Assembly: GCA_027452025.1 (NCBI GenBank)
Contig: DAIDHI010000100.1
Location: 1-37,947 of the forward strand
Direction: 5' to 3'
DNA: 37,947 bases
From: Elusimicrobiota bacterium
Lineage (GTDB): Bacteria; Elusimicrobiota; Elusimicrobia; UBA1565; UBA9628
In this document: positions 9,174 to 16,229 of the stretch, piece by piece
Layout of the letters: every line of letters starts with the position of its first letter
Position numbering within the stretch: the first letter of the stretch is position 1
Translations under genes and position numbers: made by a program
Notes under the pieces: generated by a model
What the model was told of the DNA's origin: nothing
Database searches by the model: none
The model's input: only the letters and a program-made list of their open reading frames with translations

Positions 9174-10349
9174 TTAGGATTTCGTCGCGGCCCTCTCCAG
9201 GAACCAGCTCAGCGCCAGGTTCTCCAGGTCATCGGGGACGCGGACGATGCCGCGGTTGTTCGCGTTGCGGCTGTTGTGCAGCCAGCCGAAGCACAGCGTC
9301 GACAGCGCGAAGGTCAGGTCGATGTATTCCGTGGGCCAGCCGCCGCCGAAGGAGATGTTGACGAGCTCTCCGTTCTTGAGCAGATGGACCGTCTTGTCCG
9401 CCATGTGATACGAGTCGATCCCCGGCCGCGGCCGCGAGACCGAGATCGCCGCCTCGCGCAGCTCGGCCAGCGGCAGCTCGTTGCGGAAGCAGCCGACGTT
9501 GGCCAAAGTCGCCCCGTCCCTGAGGTCCTTGAACGAGGACTTGCCGATGGTGTCGGTCGCCCCCGTGCTGGTGATGACGAGCTCGCAGCTCTTCAGCATC
9601 TCGGGCAGCTCGACCACGTGCATTCCGTCGAAGTGGGCGTAGGTCTTGCGCTTCAAGTCCAGCTCGGCCACGTAGACGATCGCGCCGAGCTGCCGCGCCA
9701 GATTCGCGAAACCGCGGCCGACGGCGCCGTAGCCGATCACGCCGACGCGCGCGCCCGCCACGCTCTTGTTGGTGAGCGACATGATCGCGGAGAGCCCGGA
9801 TTCCCCGGTCCCGCGCGGGTTGCCGATCTCGTGCTTGCAGAAGGACCACGCCATGTCCAGGATCGGCCAGCTCGAGATCTTGTCGACCTCGTTGATGCCC
9901 GAGGTCGTGAACTCGACGCAGCCCTTCACCAACGGAAACCGCTCCTGCTTGGCCGCCACCTCCTTGATAAGGATGGCGCCATCGTCGAAGACGATGGTCG
10001 GCGCGAACGCGGCGACCTCCGCGAACGTCCCCTTGTCCACGCCGCGCTCGATATCGAGCGCCGCCGCCACGGGGATGCCGAATGAACGCACGAGCTCGTA
10101 GGCGTCCTTATGGGTGGACTCGGCGTTGGACGGCACGAACAGAACGTCGACTCCGTTGTCGGCGAGGATCTTGGCCCAGACCGCGGCCTTCACTTCCAGA
10201 TGCGTTCCCAGAACGACCTTCTTGGGACCCGGCGCGTGCTCGGAGAGCCACTTCGCCGCCCTTTCGCACAGCGGCAGCTCGACGGGAAGCGCCTGAGCGT
10301 TCCTGCCGTCGCCTGTCCCCTTCTGCTCTTCCAATACCTGACTCGTCAT
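9174..10349 (-). CDS. Divergent S-adenosylhomocysteine hydrolase-like NAD-binding protein
   Basis: A 391-aa protein. The N-terminal half follows the adenosylhomocysteinase fold: GTHLEVKAAVWAKIL, a PSNAESTHKD equivalent of the STQD region, VFDDGAILI for the DDGGDLT segment, and VEFTTSGINEV for EETTTGV. The central Rossmann domain has GVIGYGAVGRGFANLARQLGA. Several catalytic features of true SAHH are not recognisable: the second Glu of EETTTG is Phe, no KSKFDN motif is seen, and the Lys/Tyr-containing C-terminal NAD-binding tail is missing, so it is shorter than the usual 430-490 aa. It may act on a different thioether or nucleoside, or be catalytically altered. A good SD (AGGAGGAG) precedes the ATG, and a sigma-54 promoter lies at 10399-10414. 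It heads a four-gene unit. Confidence 0.75.
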   Translation of the reverse strand: MTSQVLEEQKGTGDGRNAQALPVELPLCERAAKWLSEHAPGPKKVVLGTHLEVKAAVWAKILADNGVDVLFVPSNAESTHKDAYELVRSFGIPVAAALDIERGVDKGTFAEVAAFAPTIVFDDGAILIKEVAAKQERFPLVKGCVEFTTSGINEVDKISSWPILDMAWSFCKHEIGNPRGTGESGLSAIMSLTNKSVAGARVGVIGYGAVGRGFANLARQLGAIVYVAELDLKRKTYAHFDGMHVVELPEMLKSCELVITSTGATDTIGKSSFKDLRDGATLANVGCFRNELPLAELREAAISVSRPRPGIDSYHMADKTVHLLKNGELVNISFGGGWPTEYIDLTFALSTLCFGWLHNSRNANNRGIVRVPDDLENLALSWFLERAATKS

Positions 10350-10398
10350 GAATCTGCTCCTCCTGAATTCTCAGCGATTTCCCGTCTCGCATCCCGGG

Positions 10399-10414
10399 AG
10401 CAATTTTAATGCCG
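10399..10414 (-). promoter_or_regulatory. Sigma-54 promoter for the SAHH-like operon
   Basis: Read on the minus strand: CGGCATTAAAATTGCT. The -24 element is CGGCAT and the -12 element is TTGCT, with ten bases between GG and GC as the consensus requires. It lies 50 bases before the SAHH-like start and is followed by the same CCC as the two perfect sites at 10950 and 21179. Confidence 0.7.
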
Positions 10415-10475
10415 GCCTCCGTTCGAGAGAGATCGGAGTGCGGCCGCAAGAACGTCTGCTCGGGCGAGAAGGAAT

Positions 10476-10904
10476 TCATCTCGTTTGAAAGAAGGCTCGC
10501 AGCCGCGCGAGAAGGTCGCCGATCGCAAACGGCTTCGAGGCATAGTCGTCGGCGCCGGCTCCGAACGCCAGCTCTTCGCTTTCGGCGTCGAAGCGTCCTG
10601 TAATAAGGAAAACCCGCAGCTCGGCCTTCGCGGGATCGGCCCGGATGGCCTTCAGCGTCTCGAGGCCGCTCAAGCCGCCCAGGTCCCAGTCCATGATCAC
10701 GGCGTCGAACCTCTCGCGGCCGAGCCGCTCCAGCGCGGCCTCGCCGCTGCGCTCGAATTCGCAGGCGAACTCGGCGGCATGGCGCCGGAAGATAGACCGA
10801 TAAAGAGCGCTCATCAGCGCGTCGTCGTCGACGATCAGCAGGCGCTTGCGCGAGCCGGTCTTCGCGCCCTCGTCGCGGCTCATCTTGTCTCCTGTCGCGT
10901 TCAT
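10476..10904 (-). CDS. Single-domain response regulator
   Basis: A 142-aa receiver domain with a short charged N-terminus. LLIVDDDALMSALY provides the acidic pair, AVIMDWDLGGLSGLE the phosphoacceptor Asp, FLITG the switch residue and YASKPFAIGDLL the conserved Lys. There is no DNA-binding output. The start at 10904 has GGAGG six bases upstream; an in-frame ATG at 10883 also has an SD (AGGAG), so the N-terminus is uncertain by seven residues. It is transcribed divergently from the FAD oxidoreductase, from a sigma-54-like site at 10927-10942. It is likely a phosphorelay intermediate for the hybrid kinase at 18658-21084 or the mini-DHp protein. Confidence 0.85.
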   Translation of the reverse strand: MNATGDKMSRDEGAKTGSRKRLLIVDDDALMSALYRSIFRRHAAEFACEFERSGEAALERLGRERFDAVIMDWDLGGLSGLETLKAIRADPAKAELRVFLITGRFDAESEELAFGAGADDYASKPFAIGDLLARLRAFFQTR

Positions 10905-10926
10905 CGAGTCCCTCCGCATAAGCGAG

Positions 10927-10942
10927 GGCAATTTCCCTGCCC
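10927..10942 (-). promoter_or_regulatory. Sigma-54-like promoter for the receiver gene
   Basis: Minus-strand GGGCAGGGAAATTGCC has the invariant GG and GC with ten bases between them, and shares GGAAATTGC with the perfect site opposite. The -24 box is weaker (GGGCAG for TGGCAC). It ends 22 bases before the receiver ATG. Only seven bases separate it from the divergent promoter. Confidence 0.5.
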
Positions 10943-10949
10943 CGCTCGC

Positions 10950-10965
10950 TGGCACGGAAATTGCT
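10950..10965 (+). promoter_or_regulatory. Consensus sigma-54 promoter of the plus-strand island operon
   Basis: TGGCACGGAAATTGCT matches the -24/-12 consensus YTGGCACGrNNNTTGCW essentially perfectly. The start codon of the FAD oxidoreductase lies 64 bases downstream. The identical 16-mer recurs at 21179-21194. Confidence 0.9.
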
Positions 10966-11028
10966 CCCGCTTGGACAAGCGCGAGGACGCTGCCGCGCTG
11001 CAAGACGCGAACCAGGAGAGCACACATC

Positions 11029-12357
11029 ATGGATTCGATTTCGTCGCCGTCGGACCTTCAAGGACACTACGACCTCGTCATCGTCGGCGCGGGCCCCGCG
11101 GGCCTGGGCGCCGCCAACCACCCCTCGACCGCCGGGCTACGGGTCCTCACGGTCGACGCCGGCAAGTCGGTGGACCGCCGCGAGCGCGACAACCCGGACG
11201 ACCTGACCTGCGGCGACGGCGGCGCCGGCCTCTTCTCGGACGGCAAGTTCAGCTTCTTCCCCTCCTCGACGGCCTTGTGGTCGCTGGACGATTCGGAGAG
11301 CCTCCGGGCGGGCTACCGCTGGACGGCGAAGGTCCTTTCCGACTGCGGCATGGAGGTTCCTCCCTTCCCGGATTCTCCGCCGAGCGCGGAGGAGCCCGCC
11401 GGACAGTGGTTTCTCAAGCGCTATCCCTCCGAGTACCTGACGCTGGAGCAGAGGATCGACCTGATCCGCGGGCTCGTGGAGAGCGGGCACGGCGACATCC
11501 TGCGCCAGGCCATGGTCGAGGAGGGCGACTATTCCTTTAATACGCGCCTCTTCACGTTGTCGATCTCCGGCAGGAAGGTCACGGCCGACCGCGTGATCTT
11601 CGCCGGCGGCCGGTTCGGCCCCCGCCTCATGGACCGCTTCCCCTTCATGGAGCCGGTCTTCCGCAGGCTGGAGGTGGGCTTTCGCATCCAGCAGCCCGCC
11701 GAGCGCGCCTTCTTCCGCGACAGCGAGCAGCTCGATCCGAAGTTCAAGTTCATCGCCGCCGACGGCAAGACCGAGTGGCGGACCTTCTGCGCCTGCCGCG
11801 ACGGCGAGGCCGTGCTGTCGAACACGCTGGGCCTGTGGACCGTGTCCGGCCGCTCGGACTGCCCGCCCACCGGCAAGACCAATATCGGCTTCAACACGCG
11901 GGTCCTCGACCGGACGACGGCCATGCGCGGCTGGCGGCACCTGGAGAAGACCTTCTCCAAGCGCGAATCGCATTACGACTTCCCGCTGACCGAGGTCCTC
12001 GCGCGGCGCGGCGCCGCCTACGAATTCTTCGTCGACGTCGTCGGAACCGACTTGGCCGGGCGGATGCTCCTCGGCCTCGAGCAGCTCGCCGCGAAGTTCC
12101 CCGGCGTGAACCACGCGACGACCTCGCTCATCGGGCCCACGCTCGAAGGCGTCGGCTGCTATCCGGACACCGACGACAATCTCAAGATCGCGGCCGCGCC
12201 AGCCTGGGTCGTAGGAGACTCCTGCGGCAAGTTCCGGGGAATCACGGCCTCCATGATCTCGGGGCACTACGCGGTCTCGCGCTGCGCCGTCGAGCTGGAG
12301 CGGGAGGACGCCCCGCTGCGGCCCGCCGCGACGGCCTTCGCGCCGGCCTACGCCTGA
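11029..12357 (+). CDS. FAD-dependent oxidoreductase
   Basis: A 442-aa flavoprotein. The dinucleotide-binding motif VIVGAGPAGLGAA lies at residues 17-29. The segment CGDGGAGLFSDGKFSFF (near 60-80) and the C-terminal WVVGDSCGKFRGITASMISG, which would contact FAD, fit the uncharacterised FAD-dependent dehydrogenases resembling COG2509. No transmembrane segment is seen. AGGAGA (11014-11019) precedes the ATG. It is the first gene after the consensus sigma-54 promoter, so it is likely a main metabolic output of the island, perhaps with the Nudix enzyme that starts two bases after its stop. The substrate is unknown. Electrons could come from the NAD(P)H used by the SDR branch, but that is speculation. 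Confidence 0.85.
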   Translation: MDSISSPSDLQGHYDLVIVGAGPAGLGAANHPSTAGLRVLTVDAGKSVDRRERDNPDDLTCGDGGAGLFSDGKFSFFPSSTALWSLDDSESLRAGYRWTAKVLSDCGMEVPPFPDSPPSAEEPAGQWFLKRYPSEYLTLEQRIDLIRGLVESGHGDILRQAMVEEGDYSFNTRLFTLSISGRKVTADRVIFAGGRFGPRLMDRFPFMEPVFRRLEVGFRIQQPAERAFFRDSEQLDPKFKFIAADGKTEWRTFCACRDGEAVLSNTLGLWTVSGRSDCPPTGKTNIGFNTRVLDRTTAMRGWRHLEKTFSKRESHYDFPLTEVLARRGAAYEFFVDVVGTDLAGRMLLGLEQLAAKFPGVNHATTSLIGPTLEGVGCYPDTDDNLKIAAAPAWVVGDSCGKFRGITASMISGHYAVSRCAVELEREDAPLRPAATAFAPAYA

Positions 12358-12358
12358 C

Positions 12359-12826
12359 ATGGAAACGCTGCTCGACGAGCCGTCCTCCGCGAAGGGCTCG
12401 ATCATTCTCGGAGTGGGCGTGATCGTGACGCGCGGGCGCCGCATCGCGCTGGGACGAAGGCTGTCCCCTTATCCCTGCTGGTCGCTTCCAGGGGGCAAGC
12501 TCGATCCCTTCGAGACGATCGAGGACTGCGCCCGGCGCGAGCTGCTGGAGGAGACCGGCCTGCGCGCCGGCGGCCGGGCGATCATGCTCTCGGTGGCGAA
12601 CATGCGGCTTCCGGGTCTCCACACGGTGACCTTCGGCGTGCGCTTCGCCGAATGCGGCGGCGAGCTCGCGGTCCGGGAGCCCGACAAGTTCTCGGCCTGG
12701 GACTGGTTCGAGCCGGAGCGGCTTCCGGGGAACTTGTTTCTGCCGGCCAAGGAAGTGCTGGATTGCTTCCTCAGGCGGCCGCCGGCCGGCCCGGGAGCTT
12801 GCGCGTTCTCGGAGAGCGGGTGCTGA
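12359..12826 (+). CDS. Nudix hydrolase
   Basis: A 155-aa protein with a complete Nudix box at residues 46-68 (GX5EX7REUXEEXGU: G46, E52, REL at 60-62, EE at 64-65, G67, L68). WSLPGGKLDP precedes it, as in MutT-like nucleoside-diphosphate hydrolases, and HTVTFGVRFAECGGEL follows. The enzyme would cleave an NDP-X bond with Mg2+; the substrate (NDP-sugar, dinucleotide or oxidised nucleotide) cannot be assigned. The ATG lies one base after the FAD oxidoreductase stop. The C-terminal 15 residues after RRPPAGPG look unconserved. It is part of the sigma-54 operon. Confidence 0.9.
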   Translation: METLLDEPSSAKGSIILGVGVIVTRGRRIALGRRLSPYPCWSLPGGKLDPFETIEDCARRELLEETGLRAGGRAIMLSVANMRLPGLHTVTFGVRFAECGGELAVREPDKFSAWDWFEPERLPGNLFLPAKEVLDCFLRRPPAGPGACAFSESGC

Positions 12827-12901
12827 GCCATGGCAGAGGATTCTCTCGTTATGGGAATAGTGCTTTTCAAACGAGCAGACGATATGCTAGGCTTTGTCAC
12901 T

Positions 12902-14257
12902 ATGCCGAAGCTCTCGATCCTCGTGGTGGAAGACGATCCCCTGGCGCGCAAGATCATGGAGTCGCATCTCGGCGGACACTCCGTCGAGTTCGCTCCGGAT
13001 AAGCGAACGGCCCTGGAGGCCCTCGCCGCGCGCAGTCACGACCTCTGCTTCATCGACCTCAAGCTCGGCAAGAACGACGACTGCTCGGGCCTGGAGCTGA
13101 TCCCGGTGGCGGCCTCGAAGGGGAGCTACTCCGTCGTGATGTCGGGCCACGACTCCGAACCCTATATCGACAAAGCCTACGAGCTCGGCTGCAATGACTT
13201 TTACGCCAAGGGCAACGAGGCGGACAACATCGGCCGCGTCCTGGACCGTTTCCAGCGCAAGCGCGACCAGCTCGAAACGGGGCGGCTGTTCGCCGAGGAG
13301 TTCGTCACCGATGACGCCGCCACGCGCGCCTCCGTGCTTGAAGCGCTCAGATACGCGGTCTCGGACCTGCCGATCCTGCTCCTCGGCCCGTCGGGAACCG
13401 GCAAGACGAGCCTGGCCCAGATCATCCACGAGCGTTCCGGCCGCGACGGCCAATTCGTGGCCATCAACTGCGCCGCTCAAAGCGAGGACCTTCTGGAGGT
13501 CGAGCTGTTCGGGTGCCGCAAAGGGGCGTTTACCGGCGCCAACAGCGACCGCAAGGGAAAGCTCTTGCTGGCCGACAAGGGCACTTTGTTCCTCGATGAG
13601 GTCGGCTCGATGAGCCTCAAGATGCAGTCGAAGCTCCTCAAGGCCATCGAGGAGAAGTCGTTTTATCCCGTGGGCTCCGAGAAACCCGAGACGGCCGCCT
13701 TCCGCGTCGTCACCGCGACGCTGGAGGACGTCCAGAGCCTGATCAAGGCCGGCAAGATGCGGTTCGACTTCTTCCAGCGCATCCACGGCCTCGCCGTCAC
13801 TCTCAAGCCGCTGGCGCAGCGCAAATGCGACATCTTTCCCCTGATCGGGTTCTTCACGCGCGGCGGCAAGCGCCTGTCCTTCACGACCGAGGCCAAGGCC
13901 GAGATCCTGCGCCACGATTGGCCGGGCAACATACGCGAACTGCGCCGGTTCATCGACCTCCTGGTCGCCGGAAACGAAGGGCGCGTCTCCTTTGAGACGA
14001 TCGCGGGCCTGCTCAAGTCGATGCGCGTCGAGGAAGGAGCCGGGAGTTTCGTGACCGACGAGCAGTTCCGCTTCGCGCTCGGCCAGGGCCTCGACGAGGC
14101 CGTCGACCGCTTCATCGACACGATCATCAAGCGGGCTCTCGCGAAAAACGAGGGCCACAAGACCAAGACGCTGGCGGACCTCAAGATATCGACGCGGCTT
14201 CTCTATTCCTCCCTGAAGCGCTTCCGCGAGGACGCCAAGCCGGAGGCGACGTCATGA
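12902..14257 (+). CDS. NtrC-family sigma-54 activator (REC-AAA+-HTH)
   Basis: A 451-aa bacterial enhancer-binding protein. The receiver domain (1-120) has acidic D11/D12, phosphoacceptor D52 in CFIDLKL and K103. The AAA+ domain has Walker A GPSGTGKT (162-169), the sigma-54-contacting loop GAFTGA (208-213), Walker B GTLFLDEVG (227-235) and WPGNIRELRRFID as the sensor-2 region. The C-terminus (about 405-445) is a Fis-like HTH with ISTRLLYSSLKRF. Start 12902 is preferred because the 24 codons upstream read like non-coding, AT-richer DNA and the receiver begins immediately; ATG 12830 is an alternative. Its stop overlaps the next ATG (ATGA). It presumably activates the four sigma-54 promoters of the island. 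Confidence 0.93.
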   Translation: MPKLSILVVEDDPLARKIMESHLGGHSVEFAPDKRTALEALAARSHDLCFIDLKLGKNDDCSGLELIPVAASKGSYSVVMSGHDSEPYIDKAYELGCNDFYAKGNEADNIGRVLDRFQRKRDQLETGRLFAEEFVTDDAATRASVLEALRYAVSDLPILLLGPSGTGKTSLAQIIHERSGRDGQFVAINCAAQSEDLLEVELFGCRKGAFTGANSDRKGKLLLADKGTLFLDEVGSMSLKMQSKLLKAIEEKSFYPVGSEKPETAAFRVVTATLEDVQSLIKAGKMRFDFFQRIHGLAVTLKPLAQRKCDIFPLIGFFTRGGKRLSFTTEAKAEILRHDWPGNIRELRRFIDLLVAGNEGRVSFETIAGLLKSMRVEEGAGSFVTDEQFRFALGQGLDEAVDRFIDTIIKRALAKNEGHKTKTLADLKISTRLLYSSLKRFREDAKPEATS

Positions 14258-14451
14258 CCGCGGCGGGTAAAGAGCTGGCGTCGTTGATCCACGACATGAA
14301 CTCCAAGTGCGGCAGCCTCAGGACGGCGATCACGCTGCTCCGGACCGCGCCCCCGGAGGAGAGGCAGGAGCTCCTTGGCCTCATGAAGCAGCAGGCGCGA
14401 AGCATCGCCGAGGACATCGCGGCGTTCGAGGCCTCCGCGGCAAGCCGGTGA
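14254..14451 (+). CDS. 65-aa stand-alone phosphoacceptor-helix (DHp-like) protein
   Basis: A two-helix protein: ELASLIHDMNSKCGSLRTAITLLR resembles the H-box helix of HisKA domains (His13 followed by Asp), and the second helix LMKQQARSIAEDIAAFEA resembles the other DHp helix. The hybrid kinase downstream has the related pattern AAQISHDIRSPLAALDSVL. No ATP-binding domain follows. It could be a minimal phosphotransfer carrier, a decoy, or a regulator that pairs with a kinase's dimerisation helices. The ATG overlaps the activator's stop (ATGA) and its own TGA overlaps the sigma-54 gene's GTG (GTGA), tying it stoichiometrically to both. Confidence 0.65.
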   Translation: MTAAGKELASLIHDMNSKCGSLRTAITLLRTAPPEERQELLGLMKQQARSIAEDIAAFEASAASR

Positions 14452-15524
14452 ACTTCGCGACCATCGCCTCCGCGCGGCCCTCGGTGCATGGGCAGTTGAA
14501 GCTCGCGCATCTCTTCGAGATGCCCGAGCGCGAGTTCGAAGCCCGCGTCCGGAAGTTGGAGCGGCAAGAACTCTTCCGGCGGCTGGTCGACCTCGGCGTG
14601 GTCGCCACGAGGCCCTACGCGAGCGCGCGGTTCGCCGCGCGGCGGGCGGCCGGACGTGAGCTGCGCGACGGCAGCCATGGCCTCTCGGAGGCGCTCGACG
14701 GCAACAGCGACTTGGTCGCGCTCATCGCCCGGATCGGCCAAGAACACTTCGAGGAGTTTTTCCTGGGCGAGGCGCCATTCTCGGACGAGGAGCGCGCCGG
14801 CTCCTGCGGCCTATCGCTCGGCGAGACGCGCCGGCTCAGGGAGCTCGTCGACAGGCTTTACATCCAGGCCGAGTTCAAGAACCCTTCGGCGCAGGCCGCG
14901 CCGGCGCGGACGTTCAGCGCCGTCGCCGGCATCGAGCTCGACGACGGCAAGCCCGTGCTCGCGTTCTTCAGCCGGGACATCTGGAAAGGCCGCTACCGCG
15001 TCGATGAGGCCAAGCGCGCCGCGGCCATCGAAGCTCTCGGCCACAGGCAGGCCGTTAAAGCCGAACGGCTTCTGTCCGAGCTTGAGTTCCTGGAAAGGCG
15101 CAAGTCCACCTTGTACCGCGTGCTCGAGACCTTGATCGAGGCGCAGGCCGACTTCTTGCGAAGCGGGGACGCTGGGCGCCGTCGGCCGCTGACTCAGCGG
15201 AGCGTGGCCGAGCGGCTCGACATCCTGCCCAGCGTGCTCAACCGGCTCATCTTGAACAAGTCGCTCCGGCTGCCGTGGGGCCTTGAGGCGCCGCTCAAGG
15301 TCTTCGTGCCCAGCGCCAAGATCATGGCGCGGGAGCGGCTGCACGATCTCGCCGTGGCCTCCCCCGCCCTCTCCGACGAGGGCCTGCGGGTCGAGATGCG
15401 CCGAGTCCACGGGCTTTCCCTCTCGCGCCGGTCGATCACCCAATATCGCAGGGAACTGGGTCTGGAAACGAGCGGGCTGCGCGCCCCCGCCAGGCCCGCT
15501 TGCGCCGCCGGAGGCGTCGCTTGA
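14448..15524 (+). CDS. rpoN: Short divergent RNA polymerase sigma-54 (RpoN-like)
   Basis: A 358-aa protein, against 430-480 aa for most RpoN. The C-terminal half is clear: LLSELEFLERRKSTLYRVLETLIEAQADFL and LTQRSVAERLDILPSVLNRLILNKSLRLPWG match the core/promoter-binding HTH region, and RRSITQYRREL (about 327-337) is the RpoN box that reads the -24 element. At the N-terminus, QLKLAHLFEMPEREFEARVRKLERQELFRRL may be a reduced, Gln-poor region I. The usual Q-rich start and acidic region II are not evident. The GTG start overlaps the preceding TGA (GTGA). It is probably a private paralogue serving this island together with the adjacent activator; whether the genome has another rpoN is not visible here. 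Confidence 0.85.
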   Translation: MNFATIASARPSVHGQLKLAHLFEMPEREFEARVRKLERQELFRRLVDLGVVATRPYASARFAARRAAGRELRDGSHGLSEALDGNSDLVALIARIGQEHFEEFFLGEAPFSDEERAGSCGLSLGETRRLRELVDRLYIQAEFKNPSAQAAPARTFSAVAGIELDDGKPVLAFFSRDIWKGRYRVDEAKRAAAIEALGHRQAVKAERLLSELEFLERRKSTLYRVLETLIEAQADFLRSGDAGRRRPLTQRSVAERLDILPSVLNRLILNKSLRLPWGLEAPLKVFVPSAKIMARERLHDLAVASPALSDEGLRVEMRRVHGLSLSRRSITQYRRELGLETSGLRAPARPACAAGGVA

Positions 15525-16162
15525 AGAAGAGGCGGCTCTTCGTCTTCGACATGGACGGCACCCTTCTGCCGAAGACCACCGCCTGCCTGGAGCTGGCCCG
15601 GGCGACGCGGACGACCGATCGCTTAGAAGCGCTGGAGGCCGAATTCGCCGCCGGACGCATCGACACCAAGGGCTTCGCGGCGGCGATCAGCAGGCTCTGG
15701 GGGCAGATCGCGCCCGGGGTGGTCCGGGAGGCCTTCGATGCCTCCCCGAAGCTGCGCAACATCCGCGAGGTCACGCGGGCCGTGACCGAGGCGGGCGGGC
15801 GCACCTGCCTCATCTCCATGTCGCCGGACTTCTTCACGGAGCATTTCCGCGATTTCGGCTTCGACTTCGTGTATTCGTCGCGGTTTCCCCGGGACGGGCG
15901 GCCGCTCGATCCCGACGGCATCCTGGTGCCCGAGGACAAGCCCCGGCTCGTGCGTGACCTCTGCGCCAGCGAATCGTTCGCGCTCGAAGAGACCGTTGCT
16001 TTCGGCGATTCCATGTCCGACTACCCGCTCTTCCGCTGCCTGCGGTTCACCGTGGGCGTCAACCCGGACGTAAAGCTGGAGAAGCTGGCGCTCGCGACTT
16101 ATCGGGGCGACGACCTCCAAGGCGCCTACTCCATCATCGGCCGGCTCCTGGAGGCCCGATGA
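15521..16162 (+). CDS. HAD-superfamily phosphatase, phosphoserine-phosphatase-like
   Basis: A 213-aa HAD-IB-type phosphatase. Motif I is FVFDMDGTLL with nucleophile Asp10 and acid/base Asp12; motif II is CLISMSPDF; Lys in PEDKPRLV is motif III; motif IV is VAFGDSMSDYPLF. The helical cap between motifs I and II (about 25-95) fits SerB-like enzymes. The TTG start at 15521 is preferred: it overlaps the sigma-54 stop (TTGA) and GGAGG lies six bases upstream; an earlier TTG at 15500 would add seven residues, six of them Arg. The substrate is unknown. Its place in a regulatory operon leaves open a role on a phosphorylated small molecule or protein. Confidence 0.85.
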   Translation: MKKRRLFVFDMDGTLLPKTTACLELARATRTTDRLEALEAEFAAGRIDTKGFAAAISRLWGQIAPGVVREAFDASPKLRNIREVTRAVTEAGGRTCLISMSPDFFTEHFRDFGFDFVYSSRFPRDGRPLDPDGILVPEDKPRLVRDLCASESFALEETVAFGDSMSDYPLFRCLRFTVGVNPDVKLEKLALATYRGDDLQGAYSIIGRLLEAR

Positions 16163-16229
16163 CCCCTTTCCCAATAGGTCCCGCGGCCCATGACTCGACC
16201 CGGCGAAGCGATTAAACTTTGAGGAATTG

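Noticed and set aside
12834-12900. Possible sigma-54 or sigma-70 promoter before the activator gene
   Set aside because: TGGCAG has no TTGC at the right distance and the TATGCT hexamer lacks a spaced -35; the region is AT-richer but no promoter can be named.
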